A stretch of 8,269 nt of DNA from an uncultured Cellvibrio sp. Its GTDB lineage: Bacteria > Pseudomonadota > Gammaproteobacteria > Pseudomonadales > Cellvibrionaceae. The stretch lies in the NCBI GenBank assembly GCA_946886255.1, contig CAMPIG010000206.1:1-8269 (forward strand), given 5' to 3'. Every line of letters starts with the position of its first letter. The first letter of the stretch is position 1. Of this stretch, positions 1 through 6,387 are shown piece after piece. A model generated the notes under the pieces. It was not told the DNA's origin and searched no databases. It saw only the letters and a program-made list of their open reading frames with translations. A program made the translations under genes and the position numbers.

Positions 1-1093
1 TAAATCCGATAGCACCCGGATCTTTCGCCACGTCATCCGCCAAACCGGTACTGGATTCGTAGCGTTTGGCATCCGCTGCCAGCCTGGCCTGACGCGGAGC
101 CAGCACAAGGCTTTTGAAGGTATCCCAAGTGCCAGAATTTTCGTCGCGCGCATAAAGCGTGATTGGTATATCACTGCCACCTAGCTGCGACCAATGGGTG
201 ATCGCGCCAGAGAAAATGGCGACCAATTGTTGCAGAGACAATGTCGCTACAGCATTTCCCGGATGAGTAATGATCGCCAACCCATCCAGTCCGATCACAT
301 GCTCACTCCCGGCATGAGCGAAATCGCCATACTGTGACTGTAAATCGCGCAACTCTTCATCTTTAATTCGACGCGACGACATGCCAATATCAGCCGTGCT
401 GTTGCGCAAATCTTCAAACGCCGTGCTCGAACCGTGTGCATGAATTTCAACAAATACTTTTCTACCCTCAAGCAAACCGCTAACAATTTTTTCCACCGGA
501 TTATCACTGACTTCTGTCGTAATAGCGGTAGCACCCTTCTCCGCCAAATAAGCAGAAACCAGACGCGGTGCCAGTTTTTCACCGACGGTATTGGAACCAT
601 GCAAGCGAAACAAAGGTTGATCCGATGTGACGACCGGCGTTGGCTGCACAGTCGTCGGTGTGGAATTTTTCTGCGCTACCGCCGATTGCGCCAACAAGTG
701 AATACCTTCGCCATCAGATATCACTGAGCGAAACAAAAAACCCGACAAAAATACCACCAGAGTCAAGGCCACACTGACCAGCGGTGTTAATTTCAACCAG
801 TATATTTTCTTCTCTTTTACCCGCAGAGTCTTACCGCGCCCGACAACCTCAACAGAGACCTGATCATCTTCCAACTGGCGAATTTCCCAGACGAGATTGG
901 TTAATTCCTCATGCTGCAATTTGAGCGCTTTCTCCAGCAACTCTTCGCGATAGGCCTCGTCTTTAAGCACCATATTCAGCGGAATATGCAGCTTGAACTC
1001 ACTCTCGCACAGGCGCTTTAAGTTCCACAGCCGATCCACCAAGGTGACATTGAAGTGCCTGGGGCCGCGCCCCTGTTTCGCCGTGGTGATCAT
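1..1093 (-). CDS. Membrane-anchored PstS-like phosphate-binding-domain protein (3' end cut by window edge)
   Basis: The frame is open from the ATG at 1093-1091 to the left edge, giving 364 residues without a stop. Residues 1-100 are predicted cytoplasmic, charged and partly helical, rich in Leu, Glu and Lys. Residues 102-121 form one hydrophobic segment (LTPLVSVALTLVVFLSGFLF), followed by a Ser/Thr/Pro-rich linker at about 139-160. From about 162 the protein matches the PBP_like_2/PstS fold: HGSNTVGEKLAPRL, the ligand-loop motif HAHGSSTAFEDL, the ADIGMSSRRI motif, GLDGLAIITHPGN and YARDENSGTWDTFK. A type II topology is inferred, with the binding domain in the periplasm tethered to the inner membrane, rather than a secreted binding protein. 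Proteins of this class often carry a C-terminal OmpA peptidoglycan-binding domain, but that part would lie outside the window. AGGGG lies 7 nt before the ATG. No pstCAB genes are visible. The domain is clear; phosphate as ligand is inferred. Confidence 0.85.
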   Translation of the reverse strand, partial: MITTAKQGRGPRHFNVTLVDRLWNLKRLCESEFKLHIPLNMVLKDEAYREELLEKALKLQHEELTNLVWEIRQLEDDQVSVEVVGRGKTLRVKEKKIYWLKLTPLVSVALTLVVFLSGFLFRSVISDGEGIHLLAQSAVAQKNSTPTTVQPTPVVTSDQPLFRLHGSNTVGEKLAPRLVSAYLAEKGATAITTEVSDNPVEKIVSGLLEGRKVFVEIHAHGSSTAFEDLRNSTADIGMSSRRIKDEELRDLQSQYGDFAHAGSEHVIGLDGLAIITHPGNAVATLSLQQLVAIFSGAITHWSQLGGSDIPITLYARDENSGTWDTFKSLVLAPRQARLAADAKRYESSTGLADDVAKDPGAIGF

Positions 1094-1123
1094 CTGCTCG
1101 CCCCTATCCAAAAGAAAAGGGGC
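1094..1123 (-). promoter_or_regulatory. Leader hairpin that can cover the Shine-Dalgarno of the PstS-like gene
   Basis: On the minus strand GCCCCT (1123-1118) is exactly complementary to AGGGGC (1105-1100), with a 12-nt pyrimidine-rich loop. The AGGGG half is the only good Shine-Dalgarno and sits 7 nt before the ATG, so the stem would hide it. A TATAAA -10-like hexamer lies immediately upstream (1130-1125) but no good -35 is seen. A transcript starting from that -10 would lack most of the 5' arm, whereas read-through RNA from upstream would contain it. The pairing is directly visible; a regulatory role is inference. Confidence 0.4.
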
Positions 1124-1188
1124 ATTTATAGCGTGGTTTGGTGACAGGGATATTGCAGAGAAGGAAAACAGATATTCGCACACTGCGA

Positions 1189-1364
1189 GTTTTTCATTAG
1201 GACATGTGTTTCGAAACCCTCAAATCAAGGATGACTTGAGGGAGCTACAAGGAGTATTCATTCGCCACATCCCTGTGGCTCACCCTTCGGGCAGCTTTGC
1301 TGTGCAAATTGGCTTTCCTGCCAATTTGTTATGCGTTTTCGAAACTCATAGGCTAATGACAAAC
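1189..1364. repeat. 176-bp imperfect inverted-repeat element full of small hairpins (MITE-like or structured intergenic repeat)
   Basis: The left end (1189-1217) and the reverse complement of the right end (1364-1335) match at 23 of 28 aligned bases, including blocks TCATTAG and GTTTCGAAA. The interior is tiled with hairpins: 1217-1242 (10-bp stem with one mismatch), 1264-1279 (GCCACA/TGTGGC, 4-nt loop), 1283-1291, 1292-1302 (CAGC/GCTG) and 1305-1328 (CAAATTGGC/GCCAATTTG, 6-nt loop). A further TTTCGAA copy lies just outside at 1368-1374. There is no plausible coding frame inside. It fills most of the 318-base gap between the chemoreceptor and the PstS-like gene. No convincing target-site duplication was found; only a CGA trinucleotide flanks or overlaps both ends. 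It may be a non-autonomous mobile element, or a structured 3'UTR or terminator region. Copy number cannot be judged from one window. Confidence 0.6.
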
Positions 1365-1411
1365 GACTTTCGAAGCACCTGCATGCAAACCTAAGATATT
1401 TTATTAAGATT

Positions 1412-3310
1412 TTACAACGTAAAAGTAGCCACTTTATCGCTCAATGCACGCGAGTGATCCTCCAATACCTTCGCCCGCGCCTCGCCGGATTGCGCATCCG
1501 TTGCCAGACCATCCGCCACATGCTTGATCGCCGTCATATTTTTTAATACTTCCTGCACCACATGACTTTGCTCTTCCGCCGCTGTAGCAATCTGCGAAGC
1601 CATGCTACTGATCACACCGACAGCCTCATTAATTTTATTAAGCGATTGCGATGCATTATCCGCATTGGTCACACTGCCAGTCGCCAGCTTACGACTGTCA
1701 TCCATGATTGACACTGCGTTCTGCGCCGTCGCTTGCAGCGATGAAATCATCGACTGAATTTCTTCGGTACTGGCATGCGTGCGTTGCGACAATACCCGCA
1801 CCTCATCGGCAACCACCGCAAAACCTCGTCCCTGTTCACCGGCGCGCGCCGCTTCAATGGCTGCGTTCAGTGCGAGCAAATTGGTTTGTTCGGCAATGCC
1901 TTGAATCGTGGCGAGGATGCCGCTGATTTTTTTTGCATGCTCGTTCAAATTCGAAATAACACTGCCCGCTTGCTCCACCTTTTCCGCCAACACAAAAATC
2001 GAGTCACGGGTTTTATCCACCTGGGTTTTTCCGTGTTCAGCACTGGCCACAGACTCATCGACTGATGTGGCCGTGCGTTCCGCATGGTGCGCAATTTCCT
2101 GGGTCGCATTGGTCATCTCGGTCATGGATTCGGTCACCATACCGATCTGTTCCTGCTGCATACCCAATTCACGCACTGAATGCACCGCACGTTCAGCCGT
2201 TGAGCGCGCGTTATCACGCAATTCATTTGCCTGACCGCGAATGTGTTCAACCAAATCGTGCATGTGATCGACAAACAAGTTGAAGTTCGCCGCCAGTTGC
2301 CCTACTTCATCGTTCGAGGTCACCGGTAACCGACGCGACAAATCCCCATCACCGGAGGCAATTTCAGAGAGGGAGTCCGAAACGTTATTCAGCGGTTGCA
2401 GTAAACGACCATTGAGCCAGTTAATACCAATCAGCGTCGCCACCAGTAGTAACAGGGTCGCCATCATCTGACCAATCAACGTGGATTGCACTGGACCGAC
2501 CAGCGCTTCACGATCCAATAACATCACCAACACCAAATCAGAATCGACCACCGGATCGGCAAAGACTTGTTTGGTTCGGCCATCGACGGTAATCAGGGTG
2601 GAGGCTTGCTGGCCTTGCAATAAATTTTCTACCGTGGACTGTGTCAGTTGCGGCGCAACATCGGTCAGGGGTTTGTTTAACAGGCTTTGATCGCTGTGGG
2701 CGAAGACGGTGTTTTTACGCGTAGCAATAAACATTTCACCATCGCCGGGCAATTCAATATCGCGTAATTGCTGCACGATATTATCGAGCACCACATCCAC
2801 CCCCAGGATGCCCTTGATGCTGCCATCAGGGTTCAAGACCGCGCGACCAAGGGACACCACATTTTTGCCCGTGGCGGATGCTACCGAGGGATTTTCTACT
2901 ACTGTTTTGCGGGGATTTTTGGTGGCGTTGATGTACCAACTCCACACGCGGGGGTCGCTGTTGTCCGCTGCCATTTGCAAATTGTTGGCATTCACCAGTG
3001 AACCGTCTGCAAAGGCGAGGAAGACGTTGTCGACATCGGCCGAGATACGCAACTGCACCAGGTGTGCGTTGTATCGACTTTCCTCTGCCTCTGCGGGAAA
3101 ACTTTCCAACGCTTTACCCTTGGCTGCGAACCAGTCGCCGACGTACTTGGTAAAGGTAGCCGAGATGCCCTTCACCTGTTGGGCGATGTTGGCTTCCATC
3201 TGTTTCATTGCGGAGGAATAGGATAGCCAGGCCACAGCACAGCCAACCAGAACAAGGGATATCGCTACCGAGGCACTTATTTTCTTTCTTAATGACCATC
3301 TTGCTGACAT
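1412..3310 (-). CDS. Methyl-accepting chemotaxis protein with dCache sensor and HAMP domain
   Basis: This 632-residue transmembrane chemoreceptor would pass a periplasmic signal to CheA/CheW at the inner membrane. Domains in order: cytoplasmic N-terminus, TM1 about 11-31, periplasmic dCache domain about 35-270 (WSWYINA at 124-130, [14 protein letters not shown] at 146-159, GVDVVLDNI at 170-178), TM2 about 276-298, HAMP about 300-352 ([15 protein letters not shown]), then the long signalling coiled coil. The conserved hairpin tip is at about 466-510 ([32 protein letters not shown]). A potential methylation patch is at 576-582 (TAAEEQS). There is no C-terminal CheR-binding pentapeptide. The residues that usually bind amino acids in dCache_1 sensors are mostly replaced, so another ligand is likely. 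The start ATG at 3310 is preceded by GGTGGAG with 5 nt spacing. No clear sigma-28 promoter was recognised. The family assignment is very secure; the ligand is unknown. Confidence 0.96.
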   Translation of the reverse strand: MSARWSLRKKISASVAISLVLVGCAVAWLSYSSAMKQMEANIAQQVKGISATFTKYVGDWFAAKGKALESFPAEAEESRYNAHLVQLRISADVDNVFLAFADGSLVNANNLQMAADNSDPRVWSWYINATKNPRKTVVENPSVASATGKNVVSLGRAVLNPDGSIKGILGVDVVLDNIVQQLRDIELPGDGEMFIATRKNTVFAHSDQSLLNKPLTDVAPQLTQSTVENLLQGQQASTLITVDGRTKQVFADPVVDSDLVLVMLLDREALVGPVQSTLIGQMMATLLLLVATLIGINWLNGRLLQPLNNVSDSLSEIASGDGDLSRRLPVTSNDEVGQLAANFNLFVDHMHDLVEHIRGQANELRDNARSTAERAVHSVRELGMQQEQIGMVTESMTEMTNATQEIAHHAERTATSVDESVASAEHGKTQVDKTRDSIFVLAEKVEQAGSVISNLNEHAKKISGILATIQGIAEQTNLLALNAAIEAARAGEQGRGFAVVADEVRVLSQRTHASTEEIQSMISSLQATAQNAVSIMDDSRKLATGSVTNADNASQSLNKINEAVGVISSMASQIATAAEEQSHVVQEVLKNMTAIKHVADGLATDAQSGEARAKVLEDHSRALSDKVATFTL

Positions 3311-3336
3311 ACAGACTCCACCAATGCGCTTTAGAA

Positions 3337-3359
3337 GCCTCTCGTTAACAACGAGCGGC
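3337..3359. promoter_or_regulatory. Hairpin in the leader of the chemoreceptor gene
   Basis: The sequence forms GCC, a T/C mismatch, CTCGTT, loop AAC, AACGAG and GGC, that is 9 base pairs with one internal mismatch. It would lie 27 nt upstream of the chemoreceptor ATG on the minus strand, before the GGTGGAG Shine-Dalgarno. A possible -10 (CATAAT on the minus strand, about 3371-3366) lies just upstream, but no matching -35 stands out. No run of T follows it on the minus strand, so it does not look like a terminator for that direction. Its function is unknown. Confidence 0.35.
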
Positions 3360-3570
3360 TGATTATTATGTTGTTTTTTGACGTTATCTAACAGCCGGAT
3401 CAGGTGGCCCGGTGTACTTAATTAATAGTCTATTTTGTAAAAGTTTTGCCCTTATTAGAACAAATCCTTTTAAACATAATTTTTATCACTAAAAACGCGG
3501 GGGCTTTTACTCAGCATAGCAAAGCTTTAGAGGAAGATTGATGTGTCAGCAAAATTTACTTTCAACGGGT

Positions 3571-5052
3571 TTATTGAACCTGTTTGATGAGGTTATCGGC
3601 ATAACTCGCCAACTCCTTTAGCACCTGCTGCTGGGACGGCGTCAGTTCTTCTGCCGAGAGCTCCGCTATGCGTTGCTGGAATTGTTCCCAAACAAGACCG
3701 GCGCCAGCTTCGGGATCAGTCAGCCTCCAACGACAAAACTCGCGCCAGCGTTGCGACTCCGCCGGGTTCAAACTGGAAGGGAAATTGCGCGCGCGATAGC
3801 GAAACAACAGTTCTGCCAATCGCTTGTCTTTAAACGGCAAGTTCGCGATGGCCAGATCTTGTGCCGACATAGCACGAATTTTCTGCATCAGGCGTTTGTC
3901 ATGGTCATCAAAAAAGCCACCACTGTAGAGCATCTGCTCCGGATCGTTCTGCTCGGCAAATGCCTGCTCGCCATATAACGCCATTAATTTGCCGCGTAGC
4001 GCCTGCTGCTCTTGAAGCGTCAAGTTAGCAAGTACTTGCCAATGGCGTTCGTTTGCATCGCGATCAAGACCCAAACGTTGCGCAGTGGCTTCATCCAGCA
4101 TGGTGGGGGGCAGCAGCATGGGGGTCTTGTTGAGGTGAACTTCCTTTAAGGCCAGCCGCTCCTCACCCTCGGCCAGGTCTTCCCGGCGGACAAACAACCG
4201 TTGTCGCAAAGTATCCACGGGTAGACGCAGCAAATCACCCGGGTCAGACGCTAAATTGAACACGATAACGCTGTTTTTATTCGTCGGATGAAATACCAGG
4301 GGCACCACAAGCGCCGCGTTACCGTTTTCATTGGGAAATTTGGAGGAGATGTGCAGTATCGGTTTGCACTCATCAATATTGATGAGGTTGCCAGCAAAGC
4401 GCTTATCGCGGAGCCGGTAGGCGTAGTCGTAGAGCTTCGGCTGCTTTTGCTTGATCAGGCGAGCGATGGCGATGGTAGCCAGCACATCAGAGAGCGCATC
4501 GTGAGCGGCTTCATGGTTCAGCTTATTAGCGGCGGTGAGCTTCTCCAGACGAAAGCAGGGACGACCATCTTCGTAATCGGGCCACTGGATGCCCTCGGGT
4601 CGTAGTGCGCGGGTCATGCGCACCATATCGATAATGTCCCAGCGCGAATTGCCGTTGCGCCACTCGCGCTCATAAGGATCATAGAAATTGCGGTAGAGCG
4701 CGTAGCGCGTGACTTCATCGTCAAAGCGAATCGAGTTATAACCGACGCCGCACGTACCCGGCTCACCCAACTCGGCGGCGACGGCAGCAACAAATTGATA
4801 CTCCGGCACACCTTTTTCCAGCGCGACTTGGGGCGTCAGGCCAGTGACCAGGCAGGCATCAGGCTTGGGTAGCCAATCCGGCGCTGGCTGGCAGTAGAGC
4901 ATCAGCGGCTCGCCGATAATATTAAGGTCTTCATCGGTGCGCACCCCGGCAAACTGCGACGGACGATCCCGGGCAGGCACCTCGCCCCAGGTCTCATAGT
5001 CATGCCAATAGAGGGTGTTGGATTGGGTTTTCGATGGGTTAGTAGTATTCAC
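3571..5052 (-). CDS. sbcB: Exodeoxyribonuclease I (3'-5' single-strand DNA exonuclease)
   Basis: ExoI digests single-stranded DNA from the 3' end and acts in mismatch repair and recombination. The 493-residue product is close to E. coli ExoI (about 475). The DEDDh catalytic set is complete: D18 and E20 in HDYETWG, D111 in NSIRFDDEVTR, and H184 and D189 in HEAAHDALSDV. These are all offset by +3 from E. coli D15, E17, D108, H181 and D186. Other family signatures are YRNFYDPY, NSRWDIIDM, ALRPEGIQWP and RYRARNFPSSL. Domain order is RNase T-like exonuclease (about 14-200), SH3-like domain (about 205-355), C-terminal helical domain (about 360-490). I chose the GTG at 5052, about 10 nt after AGGAG. 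An in-frame ATG at 5094 is possible but adds 14 atypical residues and has a poor ribosome site. The gene is divergent from the carbonic anhydrase. No strong terminator is visible after the stop. Confidence 0.95.
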   Translation of the reverse strand: MNTTNPSKTQSNTLYWHDYETWGEVPARDRPSQFAGVRTDEDLNIIGEPLMLYCQPAPDWLPKPDACLVTGLTPQVALEKGVPEYQFVAAVAAELGEPGTCGVGYNSIRFDDEVTRYALYRNFYDPYEREWRNGNSRWDIIDMVRMTRALRPEGIQWPDYEDGRPCFRLEKLTAANKLNHEAAHDALSDVLATIAIARLIKQKQPKLYDYAYRLRDKRFAGNLINIDECKPILHISSKFPNENGNAALVVPLVFHPTNKNSVIVFNLASDPGDLLRLPVDTLRQRLFVRREDLAEGEERLALKEVHLNKTPMLLPPTMLDEATAQRLGLDRDANERHWQVLANLTLQEQQALRGKLMALYGEQAFAEQNDPEQMLYSGGFFDDHDKRLMQKIRAMSAQDLAIANLPFKDKRLAELLFRYRARNFPSSLNPAESQRWREFCRWRLTDPEAGAGLVWEQFQQRIAELSAEELTPSQQQVLKELASYADNLIKQVQ

Positions 5053-5122
5053 GCGGCCCCGGCTCCTGTTCCTTCGATCGCGCCACTGTAACATTCCAGA
5101 CCAAAATAAAAACCCGAAGTGG

Positions 5123-5160
5123 TTGGTCGCATACGGGCAAATTGAATATACTGCCGCCCG
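5123..5160 (+). promoter_or_regulatory. Probable sigma-70 promoter of can with GC-rich discriminator
   Basis: TTGGTC (5123-5128) and TATACT (5147-5152) are separated by 18 bp, in the divergent gap between sbcB and can. The -10 matches consensus at 5 of 6 positions; the -35 is weaker. The octamer GCCGCCCG follows the -10 immediately, giving a GC-rich discriminator. The start point would lie about 25 nt before the can ATG. This is a sequence match only. Confidence 0.5.
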
Positions 5161-5184
5161 GGTTAACAGCTGACAGAGATTGCC

Positions 5185-5814
5185 ATGACTGATTTGAACC
5201 ATCTTTTCGAAAACAACGCCCGCTGGGCGGAAAAAATCCAGAAAGAACAACCCGGTTTCTTTGAAGCCCTCGCTAAACAACAAGCCCCTGAGTATCTGTG
5301 GATAGGTTGTTCCGACAGCCGCGTTCCCGCCAATGAAATTGTTGACCTCATGCCCGGTGAACTTTTCGTGCACAGGAATGTGGCCAATATCGTGATCCAA
5401 ACTGATTTGAACTGCATGTCCGTCATGCAGTTCGCCGTGGAATTCCTCAAGGTGAAGCACATCATGGTCACCGGCCACTACGGCTGCGGTGGAGTGAAGG
5501 CCGCACTCGAAGGGCGCCAACTGGGCCTGGTGGATTATTGGGTGCGCGCTATTCGCGATGTGTATTACAAGCACAAGGAATTGATCGACGGCATCGGTGA
5601 TCCCACCGAGCAGCTCAATCAATTATGTGAGCTGAATGTCATGCAACAAGTAGCGAATGTGTCGCACACCAACATTATCCAAAATGCCTGGAAACGTGGT
5701 CAGGAGTTGACCATTCACGGTTGGATCTACGGTATCCACGACGGCCGGGTGCGCAACTTGATGGAGCCGATCAGCTCTATTGATCAGGTGCCTGAGCAGT
5801 ATCGGGTGTATTGA
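5185..5814 (+). CDS. can: Beta-class carbonic anhydrase
   Basis: This zinc enzyme interconverts CO2 and bicarbonate in the cytoplasm, supplying bicarbonate for carboxylations. The 209-residue length is close to E. coli Can (about 220). The zinc ligands are at the same positions as in the E. coli enzyme: C42 and D44 in IGCSDSRVP, H98 and C101 in TGHYGCGGVKAAL. R46 forms the Asp-Arg dyad with D44. Other family signatures are ELFVHRNVANIV, the NVMQQVANVSHTNIIQNAW helix region and IHGWIYGIHDGRVRNL. The ATG at 5185 is favoured because it gives the standard N-terminus (MTDLNHLFENNARWA). The Shine-Dalgarno is weak (GAGA about 6 nt upstream). It stands alone: it is divergent from sbcB, has its own promoter and ends in a hairpin terminator shared with convergent phhB. 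Confidence in function is very high. Confidence 0.97.
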   Translation: MTDLNHLFENNARWAEKIQKEQPGFFEALAKQQAPEYLWIGCSDSRVPANEIVDLMPGELFVHRNVANIVIQTDLNCMSVMQFAVEFLKVKHIMVTGHYGCGGVKAALEGRQLGLVDYWVRAIRDVYYKHKELIDGIGDPTEQLNQLCELNVMQQVANVSHTNIIQNAWKRGQELTIHGWIYGIHDGRVRNLMEPISSIDQVPEQYRVY

Positions 5815-5829
5815 TTTAATCCGCTTCCG

Positions 5830-5866
5830 AATAAATGCCCGTGATTAGCAACGGGCATTTATTTTT
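5830..5866. terminator. Shared bidirectional terminator between can and phhB
   Basis: AATAAATGCCCGT (5830-5842) and ACGGGCATTTATT (5851-5863) form a perfect 13-bp stem with an 8-nt loop. On the plus strand the GC-rich core is followed by TTATTTTT, a good intrinsic terminator for can. In the opposite direction the core is followed by TTTATT, so it may also end phhB. The phhB stop codon (5861-5859) lies inside one arm. Confidence 0.85.
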
Positions 5867-6230
5867 CCCAATCCCGCGCTTCAAACAATCGTTCAGTTTT
5901 CGCCGCCATCACAAAATCATTTCGGTGTAAGCCTTTGATCTTGTGCGTCCACCACTCCACACGCACCTTGCCCCATTCCGTCAATATTGCCGGATGATGA
6001 TTCATGCTTTCCGCGAGGCGTCCTACCAAATTGGTAAACGCCAGTGCCTGAAAGAAATTTTTAAAGGGGTATTCGCGCACCAACAGCGGAATATCTTCTC
6101 GCTGAATAACCTGCCACTGCGGAACTTCCTCTTGCAGCCTGTGGATCTCTTTCTCGGTCAGCCGTGGCGCATCCGCGCGACAGGCCTCGCAGATTTCATC
6201 GGCGATCGGTTTATGGATGGTCGAATTCAT
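5859..6230 (-). CDS. phhB: 4a-hydroxytetrahydrobiopterin dehydratase (pterin-4a-carbinolamine dehydratase)
   Basis: PhhB dehydrates the 4a-carbinolamine formed by aromatic amino acid hydroxylases and so recycles the tetrahydropterin cofactor in the cytoplasm. The 123-residue length is usual for bacterial members. The active-site signature is present: the HHP of SMNHHPAIL (H78, H79), then VEWWTHKIKGLHRNDF with H96. The bacterial N-terminal CEACRADAP segment is also present (C14, C17). The ATG at 6230 has AAGGGGG about 6 nt upstream. No phenylalanine hydroxylase gene (phhA) is adjacent, so the partner must be elsewhere or absent. A role in pterin or molybdopterin metabolism is an alternative. 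The gene is codirectional with the fumarase but separated from it by a strong terminator, so it is probably transcribed on its own. The stop codon sits in the stem of the terminator shared with can. Confidence 0.95.
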   Translation of the reverse strand: MNSTIHKPIADEICEACRADAPRLTEKEIHRLQEEVPQWQVIQREDIPLLVREYPFKNFFQALAFTNLVGRLAESMNHHPAILTEWGKVRVEWWTHKIKGLHRNDFVMAAKTERLFEARDWEK

Positions 6231-6242
6231 GGAAGCCCCCTT

Positions 6243-6291
6243 TCATGTGTTCATGATGTTTGCAGTGACAGACGCCTTGGGTTGGACTGCA
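6243..6291. promoter_or_regulatory. Inverted repeats upstream of phhB, possible operator
   Basis: Two short perfect inverted repeats lie in the phhB upstream region: TCATG/CATGA with a 4-nt spacer (6243-6256), and TGCAGT (6261-6266) paired with ACTGCA (6286-6291) across 19 nt. They lie before the phhB Shine-Dalgarno and after the fumarase terminator, where a phhB promoter is expected. No confident -35/-10 pair was found, and they do not look like TyrR/PhhR boxes. Such short repeats can occur by chance. Confidence 0.2.
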
Positions 6292-6336
6292 CTCCCCAGA
6301 AAGAGTTTGATGAAGTGGCAGAATCAGCAGCAGCAT

Positions 6337-6364
6337 AAAAAAAGCCGGAATAGATCCGGCTTTT
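6337..6364 (-). terminator. Intrinsic terminator of the fumarase gene
   Basis: AAAAGCCGGA (6340-6349) pairs with TCCGGCTTTT (6355-6364), a 10-bp stem with a 5-nt loop. Read on the minus strand, the hairpin ends in seven T residues. It starts 24 nt after the fumarase stop codon, as expected for a rho-independent terminator. Confidence 0.92.
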
Positions 6365-6387
6365 CTGACACGGGAGGGTTCAATCCT

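Noticed and set aside
434..727. Plus-strand open frame of 97 codons and a minus-strand shadow at 295-600
   Set aside because: Both overlap the PstS-like gene, whose frame carries all the recognisable motifs.
993..1394. Plus-strand open frame of 133 codons
   Set aside because: It starts inside the PstS-like gene on the opposite strand and runs through the hairpin element, so its sequence is explained by those features.
2709..3221. Plus-strand open frame of 170 codons
   Set aside because: It is antisense to the sensor domain of the chemoreceptor, with no motif or ribosome site; it is a shadow frame.
3486..3510. Possible terminator for sbcB (A-rich, GC-rich, T-rich stretch)
   Set aside because: Only five A-T pairs and one C-G pair can form before mismatches, which is too weak to call a terminator.
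5050..5094. Alternative ATG start of sbcB at 5094
   Set aside because: It adds 14 Arg-rich residues unlike the family and has almost no room for a ribosome site, while the GTG at 5052 has AGGAG upstream.
5053..5622. Upstream in-frame extension of sbcB that would make a 683-residue protein
   Set aside because: The extra 190 codons run antisense through the carbonic anhydrase and resemble no ExoI N-terminus. The catalytic residue offsets match E. coli ExoI when translation starts at the GTG at 5052.
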